Source: Pontibacter russatus (GTDB taxonomy: Bacteria; Bacteroidota; Bacteroidia; Cytophagales; Hymenobacteraceae). Taken from it: 64,000 nucleotides of DNA. This document shows, in pieces, positions 26,348 through 35,930 of the stretch. Position 1 is the first letter of the stretch. The number at the start of each line of letters is the position of its first letter. Where the stretch lies: NCBI RefSeq assembly GCF_009931655.1, contig NZ_CP047984.1, forward strand, positions 4,605,001 through 4,669,000. The letters run 5' to 3'. A program made the position numbers and the translations under genes. Below the pieces are notes generated by a model. The model had not been told where the DNA came from and made no database searches. It was given only the letters and a program-made list of their open reading frames with translations.

Positions 26348-29287
26348 ATGAATCTTTTCAAAGACGGCGGGGAGATGGGTGCCCTGATGGAAGCCTACGA
26401 CTGGGACAGCCATCCGCTGGGCAGGCCCGAGGGCTGGCCCCAGAGCCTGCAAACGGGCACCCGCATGATGCTGGGCTCCGGCTTCCCGATGTTTATATGG
26501 TGGTCGGGCGAGTTTTATATGTTTCACAACGATGCCTACCTTCCGGCGCTGGGCAACAAGCACCCGCGCGCGCTGGGTGCCAGCGCGCGCCACATGTGGT
26601 CTGAGATATGGGGGCAGTTGGGGGTAGTCGCCGAAGGCATCCTGAGCGGTGCCAGCCGTCATTTCTACGCGCAGGAGCTGCTGGTGACCCTGAACCGCAG
26701 CGGCTTTCTGGAAGAAACCTACTGGACATTCTCCTACAGCCCCATGCCCGACGACAGCGGCAGCGCGGGCGGCGTTTTCTGTGCCTGCACCGAGGTTACC
26801 GAAAAAGTGCTGACGCAGCGGCGCCTCCACACCATCCGTGACATAGCGGCAGCCACGACAGAGTCACTTTCTGTGGACCAGGTGTGCCGGCAGGTATGCG
26901 AACTGCTGAACCGGAATGCCCAGGATATTCCGTTCAGCCTGCTCTACCTGCTGAACGCGGAGGGTACGGTTGCCAGCCTCAGCGGCGTGTCTGGCGAGAC
27001 AGGCGCAACCACTATATATAAGGAAATTGAACTGGCCGCACCGGCAGGCCAGGAAATTGCCAGTACAAACCGCGATCAGGAAGCACAGCCGCACCTGCGC
27101 AACAGGCTCCTGAACATTCCCGACGGTATCTGGAAGCTTGGCTCGGACCGGGCGGTGGTGGTGCCGGTGTACCAGCCCACAGAGAGCCGGCTGCTTGGTT
27201 TTCTGGTGCTGGGCACCAGCCAGCGGCTGCCTTACGACGCCGCCTACCAGGGCTTTCACCAACTCCTGGCCGGGCAGGTTGCCGCAACCGTCTCCAGCAT
27301 CAGGTCCCGGAAGAACGTGGAGGCAAGGGAACAGAGCATGCGCCAGCTGGCCAATTCCATACCGCATCTGATACTCACCGCCAAAGCCAACGGGCTTGTG
27401 GATTACGCCAACCAGCAGTGGTACGCCTATACAGGCTTCACGGAGGAGGAAACCATGGGATGGGGATGGGTTAGCGCCATACACCCCGAGGACGCTGGCC
27501 GGGCTGCCAAAGGCTGGGGGCATGGGCATGCCAACGGAGATAACATTCTTCTCGACTACAGGCTAAAGCGGGCCGATGGACAGTACAGGTGGCACCGGGT
27601 GCATGCTGTGGTCGGTTTGAGCGGGGATGACAGCAAGGCCAAGCGCTGGTATGGCACCATCACCGACATACACGACCAGAAATTGGCCGAGGCAGACCTG
27701 CAGCAAAGTAAGGCACAGGAGCAGGCCGCACACGCCGCGGCAGAGTTACAGCGCACCCACCTGCAAAGGCTCTTCCAGCAGGCTCCCGCTGCCATCACCA
27801 TCCTAAGCGGCCCCGATTTGGTGTTCGAACTGGTGAACCCGGGATACCAGCAACTGTTCCCGGGCCGGCCGTTGCTGGGGTTGCCCGTGCTGGAGGCGCT
27901 GCCTGAGGTGTCCAGCCAGCCTATCTGGACGATCCTGAAGAACGTGTACCAGACTGGTGAGTCATATGTGGGGAATGAGGTGCGGCTGATGCTGGCGCGC
28001 GTCGAAGGGGGGCCGCTGGAGGAGATTTACTTCAACTTCATATACCAGGCGCGGCACGACCAGGAGGGCCGGGTGGATGGCGTGCTGGTGTTTGCCTATG
28101 AAGTGACGGATCTGGTGGAGGCACGCCACAAGGTAGAGAGCAGCGAGGAGCAGCTCCGCATAGCCATTGAAGCGGGCAACCTGGCCACCTTTAACCTGGA
28201 TCTGCTCACCAACACCACCACCCGCAGCGGCAACCACGACCAGTTGTTCGGCCATGAGTCGGAGTTGCTGGAGTGGAACATGGACGCCCTGCTGCAGCAC
28301 ATGCTACCCGAAGACCGCCCCACGGTGCTGGAGCAGTTCAAGGAGTCTATCAGCAGCGGCAGGCTTTTCCTGAACCCGCGCATTGTGCGGCGGGACGGGG
28401 GGCTGCACTGGGTCGAAGGACATGGCAAAGTGTTTTACGACGGGATGAACCAACCGGTCCGCATCGCCGGTGTTGTGGCCGATGTAACCGAGCGCAGGCA
28501 GGCCGAGCAGCTGCTGCGGAACCTTACGACCGATCTGGCTGCCGCCAATACCGCTATCCAGGCCAGAAACCAGGAGCTGGCCCAGACAAATGCGCAGCTC
28601 ACCCGGATTAACACCGACCTCGATAATTTCGTGTACACCGCTTCCCATGACCTGCGCTCGCCCATTAACTCGATGGAGGGCCTGCTGAATGTGCTGAAGG
28701 AGCAACTGGGGCATAAGCTGGGGGAGGAGGAGCAGGTGCTCATCCGGCACCTGACCGCTTCCATGGCTAAGCTGAACCAGACCATCCAGGACCTTTCGGA
28801 AATCGTGAAGGTGCAGAAAGACACCGACCTGCCCCTGGAGGCCGTTTCGGTGGCGGACGTGCTGGCGGACGTGCTGGCGGACCTGGAGGACCGGGCCAAA
28901 GCGCTTTCGGCGGACATTGCCTTCGAACTGGAGGTGGAGTCGCTTGATTTTCCGAGGAAGTACCTGCGCAGCATCCTGTACAACCTGCTCTCCAATGCGA
29001 TCAATTATCGGCACCTAAGCCGAACACCCCGCATCCGCGTGCGTACACAACGGAAAGACAGGCAGGTGCAGCTCTCCGTCTCGGACAACGGGCTTGGCCT
29101 GAACGACCGGCAGTTGAAAAAGCTTTTCGGCATGTTCCAGCGGATGCACCCACACACAGAGGGGAGTGGTATCGGGCTTTATACGACCAAACGGGTGGTC
29201 GAAAACTACGGGGGCAGTATAACAGTGGAGAGCAGGGAAGGGGAAGGCACTACTTTTTATGTAATATTCAGAAGTGCTGCGACATAA
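26348..29287 (+). CDS. multi-PAS/GAF sensor histidine kinase
   Basis: 979 residues from ATG 26348 (MNLFKDGGEMG); a GTG at 26306 would add 14 residues. It has no membrane segments. An N-terminal PAS-like module (about 15-165, starting W-SHPLGRPEGWP) precedes a GAF-like domain (about 170-330), then PAS domains at about 335-450, 475-610 and 625-740. A short coiled coil follows, then a HisKA with His about 767 in YTASHDLRSPINS, and HATPase with SDNGLGLN and GSGIGLYTTKRVVENYGG. The first module type is common in soluble bacterial PAS kinases. The REC gene 3 bp downstream is the probable partner. Confidence 0.9.
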   Translation: MNLFKDGGEMGALMEAYDWDSHPLGRPEGWPQSLQTGTRMMLGSGFPMFIWWSGEFYMFHNDAYLPALGNKHPRALGASARHMWSEIWGQLGVVAEGILSGASRHFYAQELLVTLNRSGFLEETYWTFSYSPMPDDSGSAGGVFCACTEVTEKVLTQRRLHTIRDIAAATTESLSVDQVCRQVCELLNRNAQDIPFSLLYLLNAEGTVASLSGVSGETGATTIYKEIELAAPAGQEIASTNRDQEAQPHLRNRLLNIPDGIWKLGSDRAVVVPVYQPTESRLLGFLVLGTSQRLPYDAAYQGFHQLLAGQVAATVSSIRSRKNVEAREQSMRQLANSIPHLILTAKANGLVDYANQQWYAYTGFTEEETMGWGWVSAIHPEDAGRAAKGWGHGHANGDNILLDYRLKRADGQYRWHRVHAVVGLSGDDSKAKRWYGTITDIHDQKLAEADLQQSKAQEQAAHAAAELQRTHLQRLFQQAPAAITILSGPDLVFELVNPGYQQLFPGRPLLGLPVLEALPEVSSQPIWTILKNVYQTGESYVGNEVRLMLARVEGGPLEEIYFNFIYQARHDQEGRVDGVLVFAYEVTDLVEARHKVESSEEQLRIAIEAGNLATFNLDLLTNTTTRSGNHDQLFGHESELLEWNMDALLQHMLPEDRPTVLEQFKESISSGRLFLNPRIVRRDGGLHWVEGHGKVFYDGMNQPVRIAGVVADVTERRQAEQLLRNLTTDLAAANTAIQARNQELAQTNAQLTRINTDLDNFVYTASHDLRSPINSMEGLLNVLKEQLGHKLGEEEQVLIRHLTASMAKLNQTIQDLSEIVKVQKDTDLPLEAVSVADVLADVLADLEDRAKALSADIAFELEVESLDFPRKYLRSILYNLLSNAINYRHLSRTPRIRVRTQRKDRQVQLSVSDNGLGLNDRQLKKLFGMFQRMHPHTEGSGIGLYTTKRVVENYGGSITVESREGEGTTFYVIFRSAAT

Positions 29288-29290
29288 TTT

Positions 29291-29674
29291 ATGCAACAGA
29301 TCAATCACGTTTTACTGGTAGATGACGACCCGGCAAGCAATTTTCTGGCGCAGCTGCTATTCAGGAAGATAGGGACGGTGTCGCATGTTTCGGTGGCCGC
29401 TAACGGGAAAGAGGCGCTGGACTTTATATCAAAACAACACGGCAAGTGCGGCCTCCCGGATCTGATCCTGCTGGACATCAACATGCCCCTGATGGATGGC
29501 TTCGAATTCATGGACCATTTCCAGCAACTCCCCGGGCACCACCTTACCCGCGTGGTGCTGCTTTCCTCCTCTGTTTCCTCAAAGGATGCCCAAAAAGCAG
29601 CCAGCTATCAGTTCAAGGGCTTCATCAACAAGCCCCTCACCAAAGAGAAGCTGGCGCATATAATAGAAGACTAA
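29291..29674 (+). CDS. single-domain response regulator
   Basis: 127 residues, REC only: VDDDPAS near the N-terminus, acceptor Asp62 in LILLDINMPLMDG, Ser in LLSSSVSS and Lys in FINKPLTKEKL. The start lies 3 bp after the PAS-kinase stop, a tight operon. No output domain, so it probably acts as a phosphorelay or protein-contact partner of that kinase. Confidence 0.92.
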   Translation: MQQINHVLLVDDDPASNFLAQLLFRKIGTVSHVSVAANGKEALDFISKQHGKCGLPDLILLDINMPLMDGFEFMDHFQQLPGHHLTRVVLLSSSVSSKDAQKAASYQFKGFINKPLTKEKLAHIIED

Positions 29675-29888
29675 CCTCCCCTCTCGCCCTCTTGCTCCGG
29701 CTCCGGTTTTATATAGGCAGATAGAAGAATACCTGTATAGCCCGCAGCCGCCAACAAAGCGATTCAGGTGCCGTATCAATTGGGCAGGTATATATAGATG
29801 GTGCGTCCGGAGGCTCACCGCTATTATATCTGACCTGCCTGCGCCGGGGCGGCAGGAAACAAATCCATCCTCCTAAAAAACATATCCT

Positions 29889-31313
29889 TTGGATAGAAGA
29901 GACGTTGACGCGGTTGTGGTGGGCTCCGGCCCGAATGGGCTGGCGGCTGCCATTACGCTGCAGCAGGCGGGGGCCTCGGTGCTGCTGCTGGAGGCCAAGG
30001 ACACCATCGGCGGCGGCCTACGGTCGAAGGCACTCACGTTGCCGGGCTTCGTGCATGATGTCTGCTCGGCCATACACCCGCTTGCGGTTGAATCTCCTTT
30101 CTTCAAAACTCTTCCGCTTGCCGAACATGGCCTCCGGTATGTGTTTCCGCCTCTGTCGGCGGCGCACCCCTTCGACAATGGCAGGGCCGCTGTGCTGGAG
30201 AAGTCGGTGGAGGCAACGGCCAGGCGCCTGGGCGCTGATGCGGGTGCTTATGACAGACTGCTGGCGCCCATCGTGAAAGACTGGCCCAGGCTGGCGCCGG
30301 AGTTGCTGGCTCCGCTGCACATCCCGGACCACCCGCTGGCCATGGCAAAGTTTGGGCTGCAGGCGCTGCCCTCTGCTGTGACGCTCGCCAACCGCCATTT
30401 CCGCACCGCCGAAGCACGCGGACTGTGGGCAGGCATGGCGGCCCACGCCCTACAGCCCCTCACCAACCTAACGACATCGGCCATCGGGCTGGTGCTGATG
30501 GCAGTGGGGCATGTCAAAGGATGGCCCGTTCCGGTGGGCGGGTCAGGGAGCATTGCGGATGCCCTGGCGTCCTACTTCCTATCGCTCGGGGGGAAGATAG
30601 AGACAGGGGTATATATAGACCACATAAGCCAGCTCCCGTCGGCCCGCGCCGTGCTGCTCGACCTAACGCCCCGCCAGTTGCTGCAGCTAGCCGGGCATCG
30701 GTTCTCGAGCCTATATAAATGGCAACTCGGCCGCTACCGCTACGGCATGGGCGTGTTCAAGATCGACTGGGCTTTGGACGGGCCCATTCCCTTTACGGCC
30801 CCGGAGTGCAGGCTGGCCGGAACAGTGCATCTAGGCAACACGCTGGAGGAAATCGCCCGAAGCGAGCACATCACCTCGCAGGGGGGGCACCCGGAGCACC
30901 CGTTTGTGCTGCTGGCGCAGCAAAGCCTTTTCGACACGGGCCGGGCTCCCGCCGGCAGGCACACCGCCTGGGCCTACTGCCACGTTCCCAACGGCTCTGA
31001 GGCAGACATGACGGCAGCCATCGAGCGGCAGGTGGAGCGCTTTGCCCCCGGTTTCCGGGACCTCATCCTGGCCAGGCACGTGATGAACACCGCCCAGATG
31101 CAGGCATATAACCCCAACTACATAGGCGGGGACATCAACGGCGGCATTATAGACATCGGGCAACTGTTCACAAGGCCCGCGCTGCGCCTCTCGCCATACC
31201 GCACCTCTGCCAAAGGCATCTATATCTGCTCGTCCTCCACCCCGCCGGGCGGGGGCGTACACGGCATGTGCGGCTTCCACGCTGCAAAGCGGGCTTTGAA
31301 AGACCTGTTCTAA
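29889..31313 (+). CDS. phytoene-dehydrogenase-like FAD oxidoreductase
   Basis: 474 residues. N-terminal FAD site AVVVGSGPNGLAAAITL and LLEAKDTIGGGLRS, followed by the long body and a C-terminal SSTPPGGGVHGMCGFHAA segment typical of the CrtI/COG1233 group of NAD(P)/FAD-dependent oxidoreductases. The substrate is unknown; no carotenoid genes are nearby, so a carotenoid role should not be assumed. The frame has an in-frame stop at 29874 and no ATG near the N-terminus, so translation probably starts at TTG 29889. Confidence 0.88.
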   Translation: MDRRDVDAVVVGSGPNGLAAAITLQQAGASVLLLEAKDTIGGGLRSKALTLPGFVHDVCSAIHPLAVESPFFKTLPLAEHGLRYVFPPLSAAHPFDNGRAAVLEKSVEATARRLGADAGAYDRLLAPIVKDWPRLAPELLAPLHIPDHPLAMAKFGLQALPSAVTLANRHFRTAEARGLWAGMAAHALQPLTNLTTSAIGLVLMAVGHVKGWPVPVGGSGSIADALASYFLSLGGKIETGVYIDHISQLPSARAVLLDLTPRQLLQLAGHRFSSLYKWQLGRYRYGMGVFKIDWALDGPIPFTAPECRLAGTVHLGNTLEEIARSEHITSQGGHPEHPFVLLAQQSLFDTGRAPAGRHTAWAYCHVPNGSEADMTAAIERQVERFAPGFRDLILARHVMNTAQMQAYNPNYIGGDINGGIIDIGQLFTRPALRLSPYRTSAKGIYICSSSTPPGGGVHGMCGFHAAKRALKDLF

Positions 31314-31505
31314 GGCTGGCAGCTTCAGCGATTCCGACAAATTATATATAAAGCTTCATGATGATATATCCATTCTAATTTGTATTTTAGGATGAGGAAT
31401 CTGAAGGCAAGCGAAGGTTGCGTTCTGGCGAACTGCCCCCTGTGATTTCCACTTTCCAAAGCCGGACCATATCCCTTAACCGCATTCCTATACCTATATA
31501 GCATT

Positions 31506-31970
31506 ATGAAGCACAGCATCTTTGAGCAGGGCATCAAGCAGGGGCTGTTCGAGCGCGTGGACAGGCTGCAGCCAGATACAAAAGGGAAGTGGGGAAAGCT
31601 GCGCGTGGAGCAGATGGTGCGGCATCTGTCGGAGGCCAACGGCATGGCCTTCGCAGATATACCGATGCCGGACAGGAGCAACCTGCTTACCCGCACGCTG
31701 TTCAAGTGGATGTTCCTGAGCAATATAAAGCCGCCTGGGCGCGAGGAGGGAAACATCAGGACCTTCCCGGAGGTGGATGTGGTGCAGCTCGGGACGGTGG
31801 TGGAGGACCTGGAGGCAGAAAAAGTGAGGTATAAAAACTCCGTGGAGCGCCTTCTGGCTGCCCCGCATCTCCACCCCACGCACACGGCTTTCGGTAAAAT
31901 GACCCGGGAGGACTGGGGGCTTCTGGCCTACGCGCATGCCGACTATCACCTAACTCAGTTTGGCGTTTGA
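31506..31970 (+). CDS. DUF1569 / DinB-like small protein
   Basis: 154 residues. The opening HSIFEQGIKQGLFERVDRLQPDTKGKWGKL and RVEQMVRHLSEA, with an ending EDWGLLAYAHADYHLTQFGV, match my memory of the DUF1569 branch of the DinB four-helix-bundle superfamily. His residues in MVRHL and AHADYHL could form the usual metal site. Function of the branch is not known. Its stop overlaps the TTG start of the following kinase by three bases, so the two are translated together. Confidence 0.75.
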   Translation: MKHSIFEQGIKQGLFERVDRLQPDTKGKWGKLRVEQMVRHLSEANGMAFADIPMPDRSNLLTRTLFKWMFLSNIKPPGREEGNIRTFPEVDVVQLGTVVEDLEAEKVRYKNSVERLLAAPHLHPTHTAFGKMTREDWGLLAYAHADYHLTQFGV

Positions 31971-33931
31971 GCACCATCAGCAAGGCCGTTCAGGTGCTGG
32001 AGGAGCAACTGCAGGCCGCCACAGACCCCATTGCGCAGGTTGATCTGCTCAACAGCATCGCGTACGAAGCCCGCCATACCGACACGGACCTGTCGTTGCA
32101 GAAGAGCGGCCAGGCGCTGGAACTCGCGGAAAAAGCCTCGTACCAGAAAGGGATGGGCCATGCGCTCCTGAACCGGGGATTTGCTGAAGTGGTGCTGGCG
32201 AATTATTCGGCCGCTTACCAGACGCTGCAGAAAGCCGCCGCCATTTTTGAGACGCTGCAGGATGAACAGGGGCGGGCGCATGTGTTTTATAACCTGGGGC
32301 TTGTATACCGGGGCATCGGCGACTTTGGACAGGCGCTGGAGGCATTTCAGCAGAGCCTCGTTCTGCGGCAGTCGCTGGGCGACAGGTCGGGCGAAGCCGC
32401 CTGCCAGATGCAACTGGGCTACCTGTATATGCAGTCAGGCAACATTGAAGAAGCAGGCAATCGCTACAGGAAGAGCCTTGCCATTCAAAGGCAGCTGAAC
32501 GACCGGGCCGGAATTGCCGCCGCGCAGATGGGCACCGCCATCATTCAGCAGAAAATGCAGCAGTTTGGGGAAGCGGAGGCCAATCTGCTCGAAAGCCTGG
32601 CTATCCGGAAGGAACTGGGCGAGATGCACGGGTGGCTGGTTTCCTTGCATTACCTCGGCGAGTTTTACCTGGAGCGGGACAGGCCGGAACAGGCGGAGAA
32701 ATACCTGATGGAAGCCCTGGAGCTGTCTAAACAGCATTCCAATCCTTTTCCGGCTAACCTCTGCCGGTTATATACCTGCTTGGCCAGGCTATATATAAAA
32801 GGGGAGCGATACCTGGAGGCCATCCAGTACCTGCAGCAGGCGCTGCAGAACGCCGAGAAAGCAAACCTGAAATACCTGTTGTACGACATCCACCTTGCCC
32901 TGTCTGATGCATACCGGAAACTCGGGGACTACCGAAGCGCACTCGCGAGTTATGAAAAGTACCATGTGTGCAAAGAGGAAACCATCAACCTCTCGGCCAG
33001 CACTAAACTGAAGAACCTGGAGCTGCTCAACCAGATAGAGACCGGAAAGAAGGAGGCGGAGATACACCGGCTGCGCCACGTGGAGCTGAAGGAGGCGTAC
33101 GACCAGCTGAAAGAGGCGCAAAGCAAATTGGTGCAGTCGGAGAAGATGGCCTCGCTCGGGGAGCTCACCGCGGGCATCGCCCACGAGATTCAGAACCCGC
33201 TGAACTTCGTCAACAACTTCTCGGAGGTCAGCCTTGAGCTGCTGCAGGAACTGCGCGAGGAACGGCAAAACCCTTCGCGCGACCCTGCCGTGGAGGAAGA
33301 CCTGCTGACGCACGTGGAGCAGAACCTGGCAAAGATATTTTTCCATGGGAAGCGGGCCGACAGCATCGTCAAGAATATGCTGGAGCACTCCAGGGCCTCG
33401 GGAGGCGAAAAGCGGCCCATTGAGCTAAACGCCCTGGCTGAGGAGCACCTGCGCCTCGCCTACCACGGCCTGCGGGCAAAGGACAAAGACTTCAACGCCA
33501 AACTGGAGACATGCTTTGATCCGCAGCTGGGCAGGGTGGAAGTGGCGCCGCAGGAGATAGGCCTGGTGCTGATCAACCTATTCAACAACGCCTTTTATGC
33601 AGTGCAGCAGAAGATGCGGCAGGCCTGCCCCGGTTACCAGCCGCTGGTGCAGGTAAGCACGCGCAGGTATGAAGACCATTTCGAGATAAAAGTGAGAGAC
33701 AACGGCACGGGCATCCCCGAAAGCGTGATGAAGAAGATTTTCCAGCCTTTTTTCACCACCAAACCCACCGGCTACGGCACCGGGCTCGGCCTGTCCCTCA
33801 GCTACGACATCATTACGAAGGGCCACGGGGGCGAGCTGCTGGTGGAGTCGGAAGAGGGGTCATACACGGAGTTCACGGTGAAACTGCCGCTTGTTGCTGC
33901 GCCCGCCGGGAGTGGCGAGGACGAGACGTGA
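31967..33931 (+). CDS. TPR-repeat cytoplasmic sensor histidine kinase
   Basis: 654 residues, starting at TTG 31967 within the previous stop (TTGA); no ATG is near. TPR repeats fill about residues 5-330 (YNLGLVYRGIGDFGQALEAF, LGYLYMQSGNIEEAGNRY and similar), then a coiled coil and a kinase core with His about 406 in [17 protein letters not shown]-box [15 protein letters not shown]1 [10 protein letters not shown]-box FQPFFTTKP and G2 [11 protein letters not shown]. Closely related to the kinase at 22252. No response regulator follows directly, so it may signal to the ones at 24522 or 29291. Confidence 0.9.
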   Translation: MSTISKAVQVLEEQLQAATDPIAQVDLLNSIAYEARHTDTDLSLQKSGQALELAEKASYQKGMGHALLNRGFAEVVLANYSAAYQTLQKAAAIFETLQDEQGRAHVFYNLGLVYRGIGDFGQALEAFQQSLVLRQSLGDRSGEAACQMQLGYLYMQSGNIEEAGNRYRKSLAIQRQLNDRAGIAAAQMGTAIIQQKMQQFGEAEANLLESLAIRKELGEMHGWLVSLHYLGEFYLERDRPEQAEKYLMEALELSKQHSNPFPANLCRLYTCLARLYIKGERYLEAIQYLQQALQNAEKANLKYLLYDIHLALSDAYRKLGDYRSALASYEKYHVCKEETINLSASTKLKNLELLNQIETGKKEAEIHRLRHVELKEAYDQLKEAQSKLVQSEKMASLGELTAGIAHEIQNPLNFVNNFSEVSLELLQELREERQNPSRDPAVEEDLLTHVEQNLAKIFFHGKRADSIVKNMLEHSRASGGEKRPIELNALAEEHLRLAYHGLRAKDKDFNAKLETCFDPQLGRVEVAPQEIGLVLINLFNNAFYAVQQKMRQACPGYQPLVQVSTRRYEDHFEIKVRDNGTGIPESVMKKIFQPFFTTKPTGYGTGLGLSLSYDIITKGHGGELLVESEEGSYTEFTVKLPLVAAPAGSGEDET

Positions 33932-34227
33932 GTTATATATGATTAAGTATAAGAACATAAGTATCAGGACTCTATGTGTTATATATTAGTTATCTTCAAA
34001 GGCTTGTGATATACAATGCTGAAAGGGATATTGCAGATTAATCTTGTCCGGGTATATATGGGGAAACAACGTTCAACTACGAACAGCAGCTCTGCTGGTA
34101 GCCCTGTCGAACCACCTGAGCATGCCAATTGGATTTGCTCCAGGCACAACAATATTCCCAGACCTAATCTCAGGCAGAAAAGGGTTTGGAATAGAACTCA
34201 TAAAGGGATGTGCCTGCAAAACAAAAC
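33932..34227. other. intergenic before the bidirectional terminator
   Basis: About 300 bp. Short overlapping frames exist (for instance one containing LLVALSNHLSMPIGFAPG near 34095-34150) but none is convincing; a decayed gene cannot be excluded. Confidence 0.35.
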
Positions 34228-34265
34228 GCCGCAGCGGCACCCTGTCAGACGGGTGCCGCTGCGGC
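34228..34265. terminator. strong, probably bidirectional terminator
   Basis: Perfect 15-bp stem GCCGCAGCGGCACCC (34228-34242) with GGGTGCCGCTGCGGC (34251-34265), loop 8. It is followed on the plus strand by ATTTTTAAAA and on the minus strand by GTTTTGTTTTG. It separates the plus-strand kinase from the convergent minus-strand gene at 34354. Confidence 0.85.
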
Positions 34266-34353
34266 ATTTTTAAAAAGGAAAGAGAAAGGCTCAATCACCT
34301 CCTGCTCTTCTGCTACTTCGTGAACTGCCGTCGGTTAACGGCAGCCGGTTATT

Positions 34354-34632
34354 TTAGGATTTGCTGTCGTGGCCGAGGAGCTTCACCATCTTGTTGTAAT
34401 TGCCCAGAAGCAGGAAAGACGGTGCCCACTGGCCAACAAAAAGCGCTGTTTTATCTTTTTTCATCAGCTTCAGGGTCAGCGATACAGCCATAGAGCCCAG
34501 GGCAGCCCACAGGTACACGTCAGAAGGTATTTTTGAGGTTTGCTCTTCAATCATGCTTGCCACCGGGCCTTCTCTGTGCTCGGGGTTGGTTCTTGCTGCT
34601 TTCGCCTTCAGGTCATTCATTGATGTTTCCAT
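34354..34632 (-). CDS. small membrane protein of unknown function
   Basis: 92 residues (METSMNDLKAKAARTNPEH). A hydrophilic N-terminal part of about 38 residues precedes a hydrophobic stretch (about 40-58, VYLWAALGSMAVSLTLKLM) and a second weaker one (TALFVGQWAPSFLLLGNY, about 62-80). It therefore probably crosses the membrane once or twice. No family is recognised. The composition and codon use match neighbouring chromosomal genes, so it looks like a real gene. Confidence 0.75.
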   Translation of the reverse strand: METSMNDLKAKAARTNPEHREGPVASMIEEQTSKIPSDVYLWAALGSMAVSLTLKLMKKDKTALFVGQWAPSFLLLGNYNKMVKLLGHDSKS

Positions 34633-34842
34633 AGATCTTTATATAAGTTTAATTTGCGATACTTCCTTACCAAACGTGGCAGGCACCGCTATTGTTTGCA
34701 AAACAGGATTAAAATTATTGCGGGCTTTGGCCTGGCCTGGCAATGCAGCGCCCACAGGAATCCCAATAGGAACCGTTTTTTGAGTTCAGGGCCGCTTCGT
34801 GCCATTGCGGCGGGAATGTACGGGGCGTAACCCAACCCTCTG

Positions 34843-35463
34843 CTATTTAGGGTAAGGCTTTATCTTTTTGTCTTTCAGCACAAAGGCCTTTTCCGCCATG
34901 TCCAGGATGTCCTCTTTGCTATCCGAGTAAGCCTCTGTCACCCTGAAGGGCTTGTCCGCAAAGTGCTTCTCTATCCTGCACACCTTTTCCTCGTCTTTGC
35001 AGGCCTTGCCCAGCACTTTGTAAGTTTCACCGTCGTACGCCACCTGCGTTCCGGCGTAGCCGTCTATTTCATATAGCCGGAAAAGCGGTGCCACATACAG
35101 CTCCAGCCCCCCTGTCGCGCAGAAGAGCCTCACGCCTTGCCTCTTCAAGCTGTCGAAGTGCTCTTTCAGCTCCTTGTTGAAATTTTCGGGGTACTCTTTC
35201 TCCCAGAACTCCGTGGCGTAGGCCTCCACCTGCTCCGGCGGAATTTTATCGAGGTAGTTAAAGAAATTCTCCTTGAACTCTGTTTTCCTGATCTGGTGGA
35301 GTTTGCGCAGCAGCTTGTAGTATGTCATCTGGAAGAAATACCCCACCCGCTTTGGCCGCTTGGTGCAGATAAACTCGTAAAACTTGTCTTTCGAACTCTT
35401 GTTGTAAAAAGTCTTGTTCAGGTCGAAAACAACTACCTTCAATTCTTCTTCGCTTTGTGCCAT
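34843..35463 (-). CDS. HAD-superfamily protein with altered motif I
   Basis: 206 residues. A HAD (haloacid dehalogenase-like) fold is suggested by motif I VVVFDLNKTFYNK (about residues 9-21), helical cap (about 25-110), motif II LFCATGG (about 125), a Lys in YKVLGKACK (motif III) and the acidic pair SDSKEDILD (motif IV). Motif I normally reads DxDx(T/V); here the second Asp, the general acid/base, is Asn. The protein may be a slow or non-standard phosphohydrolase, or have another role. Substrate unknown. Confidence 0.75.
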   Translation of the reverse strand: MAQSEEELKVVVFDLNKTFYNKSSKDKFYEFICTKRPKRVGYFFQMTYYKLLRKLHQIRKTEFKENFFNYLDKIPPEQVEAYATEFWEKEYPENFNKELKEHFDSLKRQGVRLFCATGGLELYVAPLFRLYEIDGYAGTQVAYDGETYKVLGKACKDEEKVCRIEKHFADKPFRVTEAYSDSKEDILDMAEKAFVLKDKKIKPYPK

Positions 35464-35672
35464 TGCTTTCAGAGGGTTAAGTTTCAGGTTGATGACACTA
35501 TCACGAGGCGGACCGCCGTTTTGTTGGTGCTTTTAAACGATTTAACAGAAACTGGTGTACTGTAGGAGGATGGATGCGGCCGGAGAACCCCGCCCGCCAG
35601 TGGTATCAGTCTGTTCCCCGGCTGGATTCGGCCATATCCATACCGCGCGCCCGGCACCCTAGGTAGAGACAT

Positions 35673-35930
35673 ATGTTAGAATTTTCGATATTTCAGCGGC
35701 TGCCCTCCTGGAGCCAGGCCGAGGCACTGACAAAATACGGCACCGTGCTCGCCCAAAGGCAGCACCAGGAATGGACAGTCTCGCTTTACTCCCTGAACAA
35801 CCGCTTTGTGGAGCTTTGGGAAAGAGGGGGACTGCACATCACAACCTCCTTCCGCGCAGACGCCACTGCGCTTGCCATTGCAGAGCCCTATCTGGAGCAT
35901 ATCGATCTGCAGCATCTCTCTGGCAGCTGA
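35673..35930 (+). CDS. small hypothetical protein
   Basis: 85 residues, soluble, no signal peptide. Contains FQRLPSWSQAEALTKYGTVLAQR and a segment WTVSLYSLNNRFVELWERGG with alternating hydrophobic residues, suggesting a small alpha/beta fold. Coding-like base composition and ATG 35673 preceded by a purine-rich GTAGAGACAT. I do not recognise the family. Confidence 0.65.
   Translation: MLEFSIFQRLPSWSQAEALTKYGTVLAQRQHQEWTVSLYSLNNRFVELWERGGLHITTSFRADATALAIAEPYLEHIDLQHLSGS

Noticed and set aside
29889..31313. Carotenoid phytoene desaturase (crtI)
   Set aside because: Only the general FAD oxidoreductase fold is shared; there is no carotenoid gene nearby, so the specific name is not justified.
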